Origin: Siphlonurus alternatus
Taxonomy: Eukaryota > Arthropoda > Insecta > Ephemeroptera > Siphlonuridae
Direction: 5' to 3'
Assembly (NCBI GenBank): GCA_949825025.1
Contig: OX463784.1
Span: forward strand, 5,877,931-5,941,930
DNA: 64,000 nt
In this document: piece by piece, positions 48,254 through 59,420 of the stretch
How the letters are laid out: every line of letters starts with the position of its first letter
How positions within the stretch are numbered: the first letter of the stretch is position 1
Notes under the pieces: model-generated
What the model was told of the DNA's origin: nothing
Database searches by the model: none
Seen by the model: only the letters and a program-made list of their open reading frames with translations
Position numbers and translations under genes: made by a program

Positions 48254-48570
48254 GATGGCAGAACAAAACCTTACGTTTTTTAAAATTATGTAAGGGATAT
48301 TTTCAAAGAAATGTACTGTACATTAAACACAATGTTAAATGTCGTTGCATGGAATTATTTGTCAAATTTAATCGTCTATTTTTTTCAATAACTGTTGTGA
48401 CGTTTTTTTACATAAAAAATTATATTTTTATGAATTAAAAAAAAATATTAATTAATATTTCCCTCCATGCTGCTTCTTCAGAAGGTAGGACAACATTTCG
48501 TTTATACATGCCAGGTAATTTTACTAAAATATTTCGTTTATACATGCCAGGTCATTTTATTAAAATATTT

Positions 48571-49244
48571 TATAATGGACAACATGAATGAATTTTTTTA
48601 TTATAGAAATGAATAGAGGGCACCAAGTTATGCTACTCAGCTTTTTTAGAGCTCGGGAACTATTTTTATAAAAAATTATTGAAAGTACAGAGAGAAGCGT
48701 CACTTCTTAAGGGAAAGAGAACACCGATCAGCTGTTTATTTTAGTTCCATTTAATTAACATGTAAACCTTAGAAGACACAAAAATTCTGAATTTTTTTTT
48801 TATTTTTAGTACCTAAAAGCCACAGAAAAAAATTTCAAAACAATTATTCGAGACGTTTTTTTTAAATTAAGTTTTTAGTTTTGCTCTCCATGGAAAAGCC
48901 CTATTCTGAAAATTGAAAAAAAATCGGCTCGAATAATTGTCTTGTAATTTGTTCTGTGACTTTTTATAGTTATTGAAATCTATCTCTCAAAAAAAATTTC
49001 ATAATTTTTGTGTGTCTGCTAAGATTTACATGTTAATCAAACTGAACTAAAAAAAAACAGCTGATCGGTGTTACCTTACCCTTAAAAAAAAGATAGGGAC
49101 TAAAAGGGGCGTAGGTTTAAATAAAATCTTTATCCAACTTTTTAGCAAGACATCCCGTGCTATAAAAAAAAAATCAGAGTAGCCAAATTTGATGCCCTTT
49201 TATTCATTTCTGCAATAAAAAAATCATGCAAGTTATCCATTATA
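48571..49244. mobile_element. Family B MITE, copy 2, interrupted by a TTAA hairpin
   Basis: TATAATGGACAACATGAATG at the left mirrors CATGCAAGTTATCCATTATA at the right. The right half keeps AAAGGGGCGTAGGTTTAAAT, a decayed version of the B-box core. The element is 674 bases long only because a 379-base hairpin (48707-49085) sits inside it. Confidence 0.7.
48707..49085. mobile_element. Nested TTAA hairpin element with family D-like ends
   Basis: TTAAGGGAAAGAGAACACCG at the left mirrors CGGTGTTACCTTACCCTTAA at the right, with CACCGATCAGCTGTT in both arms. The terminal 16 bases match family D, but the interior is unrelated, so it probably uses the same transposase. It lies inside a family B copy. 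Confidence 0.72.
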
Positions 49245-49778
49245 TAAGTAAAAATTTTATATAATAATTATAAAATTAAATTAATTAAAGCAAACACATC
49301 TCTAAATTATTGTAATAATATAAATGTTTGACTTAATAATATATAATTGTATAAATTATATTATATTTTTTTGAGACTATTATTAATAGTAGTTGATTCT
49401 TTGTGTTGAATTTATTAAATTTATTCAAGATAGGCAGAGAGAGCAAGTTATATAGAGTATATTATACGAAGGCCAAGTTGTGTCACTCTCTCATTAAGCT
49501 CATACCGGCTTAAAATGCGCCCCCCTCCTCCCCCAAAGTAGCGGGGGTGAAAGTATACGGGGGTAGCAAGATGGCAAGTCTCTCTTCTGGAGAGGGTATG
49601 TGCTTTAAAAAGATCGAGCACCAAATTGATTCCAACCTCTTTTATATGAAAAACTTGCTAGTCTTCATACAACGTAAAATGAGACTTCATTTCTTAATAA
49701 TTTAAAGTTTTTTTATGTATTAAAATGATGTGTAAACATTTTCTTATTTTCTATATTTGAGCTTCAACTACAATATCT

Positions 49779-50091
49779 TAATGGACAACCTGCGTGAAAC
49801 TTTTTTAATGCATATTTGGAAAAAAAGAGTTCCAATTATAGGCATTTTATTCAGATTTTATTGAACCCTTTAACACCTTTAAAATCGAGGGGAAAGACGC
49901 TGTGACGTCATAGTCATGCAACGCCTTCCCCTATGCTTATGTGTTAAATATTTCCATGACTATGACGTCACAGTTTTTTGCAGTACGATTTTAAGGGTGT
50001 TAGAGGGTTAAAAAAAATTATAAAAAAAAAATCAGAACTCGAGGTCCCTATTCAAATATGCAATCAAAAATTCATGAAGGTTCTGTATTAT
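49779..50091. mobile_element. Family C palindromic MITE, copy 3
   Basis: TTAATGGACAACCTGCGTGA at the left mirrors TTCATGAAGGTTCTGTATTA. TGTGACGTCATAGTCATGCA and CCATGACTATGACGTCACAG face each other around the centre. Confidence 0.78.
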
Positions 50092-50144
50092 AATAAGTTA
50101 TAATATTCTTAATATGAGACCTTTTTCTTTTAGAATTATTAACT

Positions 50145-50466
50145 AATGGAGTATCGACCTCAATTTTTTATTGCAGAAATGGATAGAGCGTGCAAAAAAA
50201 GTTATGCTACCCTGATTTTTTTCAGATTTTTTACAGCCTGGGAACTATTTTAAAAATATTATTGGAAGTTCTTTTTGTGACGTCACGAGGCGCTGCTCCT
50301 TAAGAAAAAGATAGGACTTGCCGCCGCGTGATGTTACAAAAAGGACTTTCAATCATTTTTTAAAAATAGTTCTAGGTATCTAAAAAATCTGAAAGAAATC
50401 AGGGTAACATAAGTTTGCACGCTCTATCCATCTCTGCAATAAAAAAATTGAGGTCGATACTCCATT
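50145..50466. mobile_element. Family A palindromic MITE, copy 4
   Basis: AATGGAGTATCGACCTCAAT mirrors ATTGAGGTCGATACTCCATT exactly. The centre reads CTCCTTAAGAAAAAGATAGG. One inner motif is intact (TGACGTCACGAGG), the other mutated (GTGATGTTAC). Confidence 0.85.
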
Positions 50467-51410
50467 TTTTCTGAGTCACGAAATTAACTCCTGCCCCCGC
50501 CCCCTATCCCTTATTGAGTAAATTTTAGAAATTACTATGTAGTGGAAAATACTTTAAAAAAGCTTTTGCGTGTTATTTTTTACGATAGTTATGGAGGGTT
50601 AATTATTCCAATCACTACTCTTAAATCGGATAGAGAATATTTGCTATTAAGGCTACTTTTCTGGTATTGTCATTAGGAATATAGCTCTTATTGTTATATA
50701 AATCCCATGTATTACTTATAGAGCGTGAATTATTCTCATATTTCAAAACTAATAGCTAGTTTGAGGTTTACCCTATATTTCCAGCTTGCGATATTTTATC
50801 GATGATGCTTACATTGATTTACCATATAGTCGTTGTTGTTCACTGGTATATCTATTTATCATAGTATACCATGATTTAAATTTATATGCTAATTTTATAT
50901 GTTATCTAAATTGAATTTTCGTTACTAATCATTATTAAATCATACCATGTACTGACATACTCGTTTCAATGTTAAATAAAATTTATATTTTGCAACTAAA
51001 CTTTTTCAATACTTTAGCTTGACGGGAAGAGGGGGATGGGGGAAGAGAAATTAATTTTTAAATAATGATGCAATGATGCTAAACTTTTTTTAAACTACAT
51101 GTACAATATTGCTTAAGTTTGTTATTTTTTAAGCGTACTTTTTATACTTTTCACTCGTGTAAATAATAAAAATTCTTCTATAAGTTTATATACGTAGCAA
51201 GACAGATAGAATAAGTTGACATTTTTTTGATGATTCAAGTTATATTTTAATGTTGATATTGAAGTGTTATAAAAATTTTAATCAATTTGAGACTTTCATT
51301 AATGCACTTCTATTAAATTAATTAAAAAAATGAGTAAAAAAATTAAAAATTGTACACTATTTCAATAATTATTATTAAGTTATGTAAATTAATAATAAGA
51401 GCATCTACTT

Positions 51411-51610
51411 CAAAAAATTTTATTTGCAAAAATGGATAGAGAGTGCAAAGTTTTTTTTTTTTTTTGTTTTTTTTTTTTTTTCAGATTTTTTAGAGACCAG
51501 GAAATATTGCTAAAAAGTTTTTCCGAGGTCGGGTTTGAACCCACGCCCCTTTTAGATCCTATCCTTATATTAAGAGAGGCGTCACTTTCTCTGTACTTAA
51601 CACTTCTTCA
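51411..51610 (+). mobile_element. Family B fragment with antisense B box
   Basis: GCAAAAATGGATAGAGAGTG, a T-rich expansion, then GAGGTCGGGTTTGAACCCAC (the family B core in reverse) and AGAGAGGCGTCACTTTCTCT. The right end is lost. Confidence 0.5.
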
Positions 51611-52021
51611 TTTAATTTTTAATTAATTTCAATTAAAAATAATTTTTTAAACATGCAGGGTTCATGTCACGTAGAAAGAAGACTATTTTGTGAAACTAAT
51701 TTTGTCGTAGTTGGTATGCTTAAATATCTACTACTATATACGTAGTAAGAGGCAAGCAAGCGCTCGGTATATATCGTATAGTTTTTAACGTCTTCACGTT
51801 GATAAGATTGGAAAAGATGGAAAGTTGGCGGGTGAAAGTGGGTTTTCATCTAGCCCTCGGCAAAGTCCTTGTTACTTTGAACAAAAATATTTTCCTTTAC
51901 TTTGGATGACAGAGTGTCATCGACTTCCTCTACACCATTTGGAGTTGAGAAGGACTCTCTATTATGTAGAATTCATTGGACGGACTAAAATTAACGCAAG
52001 GTTATTAATTAACATCAATCT

Positions 52022-52342
52022 AATGGAGTATCGACCTCAATTTTTTTTATTGCAGAAATGGATAGAGGATGCAAAGTTATGCTACCCTGATTTTTTTCAG
52101 ATTTTTTTAAGACCGGGAACTATTTTTAAAAAATTATTGAAAGTCCTTTTCATGACGTCACGAGATGCCGCTCCTTAAGAAAAAGATAGGACTTGCCGCC
52201 TCGTGACGTCACAAAAAGGACTTTCAATATTTTTTTAAAATTAGTTCCCGGTCTAAAAAAAAATCTGAAAAAAATCAAAGTAGCATAACTTTACACCCTC
52301 TATCCATTTCTGCAATAAAAAAATTGAGTTCGATACTCCATT
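52022..52342. mobile_element. Family A palindromic MITE, copy 5
   Basis: AATGGAGTATCGACCTCAAT mirrors ATTGAGTTCGATACTCCATT. Both inner TGACGTCAC motifs are intact around GCTCCTTAAGAAAAAGATAG. Confidence 0.85.
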
Positions 52343-52370
52343 GGAAATATCGTAAGAAATGCTTCATTTA

Positions 52371-52483
52371 ATAGGTCTGTTCGTAAATACACAATCAGAA
52401 ATAAACGATTATTATTGATGATCCTTATTTACAGAAGGTTCGTCAAAATTAATCGTTTATTTCTGATTTTACGAACAGACCTA
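52371..52483. mobile_element. Family H small MITE, copy 3
   Basis: TAGGTCTGTTCGTAAATACA mirrors TTTTACGAACAGACCTA, with AATCAGAAATAAACGATTAT paired to AATCGTTTATTTCTGATT. Confidence 0.8.
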
Positions 52484-53059
52484 CATTTTTTAAAATATTA
52501 AATGCGTTTTTGATAAAATTTATAAATATAAAGAAAGAATTTACTGAAATTAGAATGACAAATTCTCTCTAAAAAAATAATAATAATAATAATAATTATA
52601 AATTATGGAATAACTTCCGTCTGATATATAATATGTTGCAAAAAGTCATTAAATGTATTTAAAGCAAGTTTGCTGCAGAATACCTTAAAGATATATAAAT
52701 AAATATCTAAATATCTTAGTTGATAGAACTTTTTTGTCCTGCCAACACCTTTTTTTTTTTATAAATAAATCCTGTGTCATTATTATTATTTTTATAAATA
52801 AAAAATAACGAAAAATATTTATTTATAGAAAATCCGCCATCTTTATTCTTAAGTTTCCTGTAACTTATGCAACCTGTTGGGTATTTGAGTATTGCGAGTT
52901 GTCGCTACGTAGGGGCTACAAAGAAAAACTGAAGATATCGAGTTATCGAAGTTCTAATTAACTTTTATATTTCTTCTTTTGATTTTAAAGTTCAAGGGTT
53001 TTAAATTTAGTTTTAAATATTACTAGTTAACCTACTTTAATTATATTTTTTCATCTTCT

Positions 53060-53290
53060 TATTAAGGATTATTGTCACTATGGTAATTATTTTTTTTATG
53101 GTAAAAAGATATAAAATATAGATCAGAAAGAACAAAATGACTGTTCACTTTCTGAAGTAAAAAAAGTAACTATTCAGTCCAGTTTTTGAGATATTAATTT
53201 TTTAGTTGAAAAAGATGCTGATTTGACTTGATTTGACTAATGGCCGCCAGATTTCCAATGATATTCGCACTATTTATATCCTGAATAACT
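53060..53290 (+). repeat. Family N dispersed repeat, diverged copy
   Basis: TATTAAGGATTATTGTCAC, TTTTTTATGGTAAAAAGATA and AAAGATGCTGATTTGACTT match landmarks at 35920 and 60028. Confidence 0.4.
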
Positions 53291-53955
53291 CAAAAACTAG
53301 ACCGCATTTTGCTTTTTTTTTTTTTTTTTTTTTTTGCTGAATATTTATGTTATAATATTTATAATGTAAGGAAGGTTTACTATAATTTTCAGAATGATTC
53401 ACCATCTCTTAAGACTAGCTAACAATAATTCTTAACTATGCCTTTTTATAAATCAATAACATAACTTGTATTTAAATTATAATTTCTCTCTGCAAGACGC
53501 CGTTGATATATTTGTACTATAGAGTACCCCTTTAACTTTAATATTACATTTTATTGAAGTATTTTCTGTATAAAATGCGTCATTCTGCAACTTTATATGA
53601 CAAATATAGTGACCATGATAGTAAAAAAGTTATATATATATATAAAACTATGAATGCAATGATGTGTGAAAATATGATGTCATTTCTCATACTTTAACGT
53701 GCATATAAGAGTCATATTCTTATAGTTTAGTTAGGGGAAATGGTCGTAAAATGACATAGTTTTTAGAATTGTGTGTCATCCAATAGCGAAGAGGCCTGAA
53801 GCAAGCAACAGATTGCCGTGATAAGAACTCGTCTCATGGCGGAAATGGACACAAAATAGACTTGCGTGGCTCGCAACCATTCGCACTTACACTGAGAGAA
53901 CGATTATGTGTGCTAGAAAATATCGTCAGTATAGTAAATTTTATTTAATTGGCAG

Positions 53956-54209
53956 GTCTCGAGTTGAAATAAATTTCATCTTTTATTCGATTTTAAGCTC
54001 TCGTCTAATTTCATCGTATTTTGTAACATTTTAGAGGTAAAAAGACGAAATTACGTCTTCTTTCCTCTTATTGAGCTTAAAATGTTAGAAATATTGCCTT
54101 CATTTCATCCTTACTTTGAGCGAAGAGGAAATAAGATGTGTTTTAGAGGTAAAAAGATTAGTTTTAGACGTGTAAAAGATGAGTTGAAGACGTAATTTTT
54201 CAACTAGGG
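53956..54209. mobile_element. Family G element, copy 3
   Basis: CTCGAGTTGAAATAAATTTC at the left and GTAATTTTTCAACTAGGGA at the right, with GAAGAGGAAATAAGATGTGT inside. Confidence 0.68.
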
Positions 54210-54230
54210 ATTGCTTGTCAGTATAGATAT

Positions 54231-54342
54231 AGTCGTCTCCATTTATCTTTGATGTGACGTCACGTGACCCTCCCATTGATATTGTATTGAAGGACAAAGG
54301 AAAAGTTTCGTGACGTCAAACCGAAGATAACCCGAGACAACT
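54231..54342. mobile_element. Family L small palindromic MITE, copy 2
   Basis: AGTCGTCTCCATTTATCTTT mirrors GAAGATAACCCGAGACAACT imperfectly. TGACGTCACG and CGTGACGTCA lie in the arms. The centre is inverted relative to 8239. Confidence 0.65.
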
Positions 54343-55140
54343 ATATGATCAAAAAACTAAGTTGAAAAATTTATTTTAACCCAAATTGCGTAAAATGTGG
54401 TACAAGTTCATTTAAGCACAGTTTGTTTTTTTAAAGTCTATTAATGGAACAACAATATGATCCTCTTTAGTAACTTGATCTTGATAATTAAAAATTTAAT
54501 TATTGTGTAAAAAGACCGAAATAAATTGTATTTCGGTCTTTTTAATTTAAAATAGGTTGCATTATTAAATCTATAAGCTTCTATTTCACAATCTAAACTA
54601 TAAACATTGGAACTTTTTACAAAACAAATTATGGTGGGTATACTAATTTTAAAAATTATAAATTATATCATATAGTACTAATGGTAAGAAATTATTTTAT
54701 GTCGTTGCATTATTTTTTATTCAGTGTAGGACATTGAACACACGTCTCTATTTTCTATAAAAGTGATTGAAATCTAACAATAGAGCGTCGACATACTCGA
54801 CTGCAAAAAATAAAATAATATACGAGCATGACATTGTTTTATATAATGACATTTTCTTTTGCAAGGGTCTGTACAGAGAATTTAGGTTGATAATTTAGCA
54901 TAAAATGTTTAATAACATTGAAGTGTATCATTGTTTTATAATGTCATTTTCTTTTGTTAAGGATCTGTACTGTACAATGAATTAAGTTTGGCAACATTGA
55001 TAATTTAACATATTTTAATGTTTAATAACATTGTAATATTTATAATGATATTTTCTTTTTTGCGAGGGTTTGTTATAGTTTGACACTTTAACACAATATG
55101 CTGTGTACTTAATAGAAATGTTTTGCTGTCCGTGTTTCAG

Positions 55141-55281
55141 AACGCCTCCGCCCAGGCGGCGCTGCAGGCAGCCCAGGCTCTTGCTGCTGGTCAGAACGAC
55201 ACTCAGGGAGGTCCCAATACCGTTCTACGTGTCATCGTCGAGCACATGGTCTACCCTGTCACCCTCGACGTACTCTACCAG
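55141..55281 (+). CDS. heph: Polypyrimidine tract-binding protein, linker and start of RRM2
   Basis: This 141-base exon encodes 47 residues starting NASAQAALQAAQALAAGQ and ending VYPVTLDVLYQ. The first half is the Ala/Gln-rich linker between RRM1 and RRM2, corresponding to ARAQAALQAVNS in PTBP1 but shorter than the vertebrate linker. VLRVIVEHMVYPVTLDVLYQ is the RNP2 strand and first helix of RRM2, matching VLRIIVENLFYPVTLDVLHQ. The acceptor CGTGTTTCAG and donor GTCAGT are good and both borders are phase 0. The next exon, which should begin with IFS followed by Lys or Arg then FG, is not found before 64000, so the intron exceeds 8.7 kb. Confidence 0.95.
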
Positions 55282-55286
55282 GTCAG

Positions 55287-55531
55287 TGACCTCTGTGTGA
55301 CCTTTTTATAACCTTGAAACTGTCGATAAAAGCGTAGGAAGTCTCCTTAACTAGTCTAGATTTTACTTTGAGGTTTGACCTTCGTATGACCTTCTTTTAG
55401 TCAAAGAGGACAGTCTTTTGGTCAAATGGGGAGCTTATTAATTAAAAGAGCAGACATTGGATGTCTTGAAAAGTCTACGAAATATTTTAGTCAGTCTATA
55501 TTTATAGAATTTACGTGACCTTGTTTGACCT
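55287..55531 (+). promoter_or_regulatory. Cluster of six same-strand TGACCT half-sites
   Basis: TGACCT occurs at 55287, 55298, 55376, 55387, 55516 and 55526, in three pairs spaced 10 or 11 bases, one helical turn. TGACCT (AGGTCA on the other strand) is the nuclear receptor half-site, and TGACCTTG approaches an ERR/FTZ-F1-type site. It could also be the remains of a short tandem repeat. Confidence 0.4.
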
Positions 55532-55881
55532 CAGTCTTTTAAGACATGGTATTAAGTTTATTACGACCTTTTTAGTCTTAGGAGGGTATGATTTTAGACA
55601 AATATTTTAAGGATGAGAAGTCACCTGCTATATATTATTTTTTATTACTAAATATGGGACAACTATTATACAGCTAGAAAATACCATGAAGAACTACAAT
55701 TAAATATATTATTATACCTATGTTTGTATAGATGATATGGAATACAGATTGCGATGAATAATTGGCAATAATTTGTCATTATGTTTTAATGAGATTTGTG
55801 GTTTTCGATTTTTTTTAAACTTTGATAACTGAAAAACTTACAGGCCTCATGCACTCGTAGCATGTTTTTAGTAACATAATA

Positions 55882-56022
55882 CAATTCATGAAGCATTTAG
55901 CACGGTTTCTATAACTACGTTTAGTTTAACCACGTTTAACTAGGTTATTTAACACGTAAAACAGGTATAGTTAAACGTGGTTAGAAATCTGGCTATTTTA
56001 ACTGCTTCGTGAATCGCACCCA
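55882..56022. mobile_element. Family E hairpin MITE, copy 1
   Basis: The right end ACTGCTTCGTGAATCGCACC is intact and the left is worn (TTCATGAAGCATTTAGCACG). Inner arms are AACCACGTTTAACTAGG and TATAGTTAAACGTGGTTAGA. Confidence 0.7.
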
Positions 56023-56711
56023 GTATACACATAAAAAAACATTCGTTATAAAAAAAACTTATTTCCAATATTTTGCTATAATGCAATGCTAGAATGTTAC
56101 AAATTAAAATCACAAAGCAAAACTTGTCTATCTTAATAATTGTCTATCATTTAGTACCAAGTTTCATCATATATATTATATAGAATATAATACCAAATTG
56201 CAAATGAATAATATAATTAGTATATAAATTAGAACGTAGAAAATCAAATTATATTATAAATAAAACTATTATAGCCTTAAGTTATACACCTTTATGAAAT
56301 TATCTTACTATATGACAATTGTTATTACCTTTACTCGAAGAAGTTACGAATTTAGTACCGACAATTCTAATCCCTCCGGTTATACCCCCCTCCCATCTTC
56401 CCCACTGTAAGGACGCTGGACCACAACAAAGACGGCTATGGCTGACCCCACAAGGCTAGGACTAATCCTCTTATGTTTCACAATGCATCATCTCTCTCAT
56501 CTCATCCATCCTTTTGGTTAGTTTGCCAGGCTAAAAACCACAAAACCAACATAAAAAAAAACATATCACAAACTAGACTAATAACTTTTTATACGAAACT
56601 AATTATTTTAGTTTAAATTGTCTGTCTGTCATTTTCAAAGCAAAATATTTTACTTTTTTATACTAAATATTTTTACTAGTTTTTTATTTAAATATGTTTT
56701 AATAACGTACC

Positions 56712-56982
56712 CTAGTTGAAAAATTACGTCTTCAACTCATCCTTTACACATCTAAATATAATATTTTACCTCTAAAACACATCTTATTTCTTCCTCGCTG
56801 AAAGTGAGGATGAAATGAAGACAATATTTCTAAAGTCTTATGCTCAAACAGATCGAGGAATAAATACGTAATCTCTTATTTTCCACTTTTTTTTCCTTTA
56901 AAATGTTGCAAAATTGGAGGACAAAAGACGAAAAAAGAGCTTAATAGTGAATTAAAATATTAAATTTATTTCAACTCGGGTG
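56712..56982 (-). mobile_element. Family G element, copy 4, reverse orientation
   Basis: CCCTAGTTGAAAAATTACGT at the left and GAAATTTATTTCAACTC in reverse sense (AATTTATTTCAACTCGGG) at the right. This is the family reversed relative to 10511, 14769 and 53956. Confidence 0.7.
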
Positions 56983-58513
56983 CTGCACTTTTATGGTATT
57001 TTTTTCTTGTAGTTTTAACTAGTTAGGATAGAGATACAATCACGGAGTTCGCAATTTTGTAACTTTAGTTGCCTATAGGATTATATTATAATGTTAAATT
57101 ATTAAAAGTTAACTCTATTTTACCTTGTATTTTTTCAATATAAATACATGAACTTATTTTTATGAACAACACGTATAGTATATTTCCATGAAACTAAAAA
57201 AAAAAAAATAAAGTAATTTTAATCAAAAAGGTACATAGCATAAGAGATAGAAGCTCTCTCTGTACATTTATTTTAATTAGCATATTATATGATAAAGTCT
57301 AGGAACGTGTCAAAAGGTACTAAAAGAGATCCACTGCAGTGTATGAATAAATAAATTTTATGCAACTCTCTATGCACTTGTCGCAATGTTTTGTAGCATT
57401 TATCCTTTGAGAATTGTATTTCAACTGTCATAAAATATGAAATATCGCTTTTTTACAGTACCTAGAAATATAGTGTATTCAAGTATAGGAGTATCTTGTT
57501 AGAATCTTGCAGTCTGTCAAATGATTAATGTATTATTTACAAAGATGATCAAAATCTCTTACTTATGTGTCTAAAAATATTGTTTTTCAAGTAACAAACA
57601 TTTAAATTTATCGTAAAATTTGTCATTATCAACGTTTGGTTTGCTTAAGTGATTTTAAATTTTAACTTATGAGAATAAATTAGTTAATAAGAGTTCTTAC
57701 TGTATATGAATTAATAATAATATAGGTTTTATTGAGCAGAAAGCAGACAAGATACGTATTATCACAGTAAAATAACAAGTAATATTGCCCAAAGAAAAGC
57801 AGTGCCCGAACGCGATTTTGTATCCTGCAAAAAAAGTATTTTTTTTTTAATTGAAAAAAAAAGTTAATTTAAAAAAATATATATCAAAAAAGATAGAAAT
57901 AAGTACATAATGCATCACTAAATCTATGAAAATTCAATTTTTGAGTATCAACGACAATTTTTAAAAGTTTTGTAAACTTTATTTGGGAGTTTCTTTTTAT
58001 TTTCACCCTTATTATTGCAAATTACATTGTTAGTATTTCTGTTAAATAAGACAATAATTTTAAAACAAAAACATGTTAGCTTTTTGGCGTTGATTGTAAA
58101 TCTTCGTACAAACTGAGTTTCCAATATCCTCGTGTTTGTTTGAGACTAATATAAAAGAGTTAGCAGGGAGGGGGGTGAAACGTCAGGTAGATGAGAATAA
58201 ATCACCCATCTCTAGTGGCTTCTCTTTAAGACAATATGGCTTCACTACCTTATCTCGTCGTCGCCTATACAAGGAGACTGCAGAGCGAGTTTACTAATGA
58301 ATTGAGATCAATGGCTCATCCCATAATACTTGTCTCTTTAAGAGAGATAGCTTAGTGAGAGATAGAAAAAAAAAAAAATAATATGCTGATGTAATTTCTT
58401 CTTTAACAAATTTAAAAATAAGCTTTTTTCCATCAGAAATCAAGTAGTATAAAAAAATCATAAGTTCATTTTTAGTTTATGTTCGTATGATTGAAATTCA
58501 AAACAGTATAATT

Positions 58514-58664
58514 GGGTGCGATTCACGAAGCAGTTAGGCAGGTTTCTAACCACGTTTAGCTTAACCACGTTTAACTATACCTGTTTTACCACCTAGTTAA
58601 ACGTGGTTAAGCTAAACTTAGTTTATAGAAACCCTGGCTAACCGCTTTGTGAATCGCATGACCC
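58514..58664. mobile_element. Family E hairpin MITE, best copy
   Basis: GGGTGCGATTCACGAAGCAG mirrors CGCTTTGTGAATCGCATGAC CC. Inner arms are AACCACGTTTAACTATACC and TAGTTAAACGTGGTTAAGC. Confidence 0.8.
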
Positions 58665-59049
58665 AATATTATTGTTACTTGTCTTTCGAGAGCTTAGTGA
58701 GGATTGTGCAAAATTTCTGATGTAATTTCTTATTTAAAAAATGTAAAAATAAAAATAAACTTATCTCCATTAGAAATCAAGTATTAAAAAATCATAAGTC
58801 CATTTTTAGTTTATATTCATATAATCGAAATTCAAACCCGTACTGTTGGTCTTATTTTTTTATTTATGTTATCACTCAGTAGATAAAGTGTAGACAATAA
58901 TGGACGGATGGGGGAGGGTTAGACAAGTCAGAAGGGGAGTATAAGTGATAAGTAACGAGGTGCTTTATTTGACCTTTCTACTCAGATGGTCACTTAAGCC
59001 TTTTTACACATTTTCTTCTTCGCATACTTTTTTATTTGTTTCAAATTGT

Positions 59050-59420
59050 TAAAACTTGTTTTAACGATTAATCTCAGTTACTTTGGAGTCAAAGAATATT
59101 TCCCTGCAAACGAATCGAATGAAATAAATTTAAAAATATTGAGAATGTTCTAAAACTTAATCGCTTATGGTTTGAGCAAATTCAGTCTTGCAGTTTTATT
59201 ACAACAGTTCCATTTCCGGTTTTCGTCCATAAGACCAATGTTAAACTTTTACCTCAGTTTTCACAAAACTGATGAAACAGATTCTTCGTTTCAAAATTTG
59301 TATGCCACCTATTGATGGTGAGTTCTAAGTCCCCTGCAAGTCTTGTTACATTCAGGCGCTGCGATTGCGAGATATCAATCTACTGATATGTGAGATTCAT
59401 TCTTAAGTTCTTTATGTTTA
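59050..59420 (+). repeat. Family M old dispersed repeat, copy 2
   Basis: TCAGTTACTTTGGAGTCAAA, TTAATCGCTTATGGTTTGAG, CAGTTTTCACAAAACTGATG, TTTCAAAATTTGTATGCC and GTGAGATTCATTCTTAAG follow the order seen at 39422. Confidence 0.5.

Larger units (their letters stand above)
46169..55140. other. PTBP intron of 9.0 kb between RRM1 and the linker exon
   Basis: It runs from GTAAGT to GTCCGTGTTTCAG. Its first 6 kb are largely made of hairpin elements: 46249, 46606, 46896, 47873, 48571 with nested 48707, 49779, 50145, 51411, 52022 and 52371. Families N, G and L follow. A C/G-rich patch with AGTAGCGGGGGTGAAAG lies at 49505-49600. A perfect 15-bp stem AAAAAGACCGAAATA with a 5-base loop is at about 54510-54545. 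The stretches 47130-47870, 49250-49500, 50470-51400, 52490-53055, 53300-53950 and 54345-55130 hold nothing I can name. Confidence 0.8.

Noticed and set aside
52550..52590. Short AAT repeats and scattered poly-A/T runs as features
   Set aside because: They are too short and too common in this AT-rich sequence to list separately.
54509..54545. 15-bp perfect stem with 5-base loop and T-run as a terminator or microRNA
   Set aside because: Intrinsic terminators do not apply to this genome, and the loop and stem are too short for a microRNA precursor; chance or a MITE relic is more likely.
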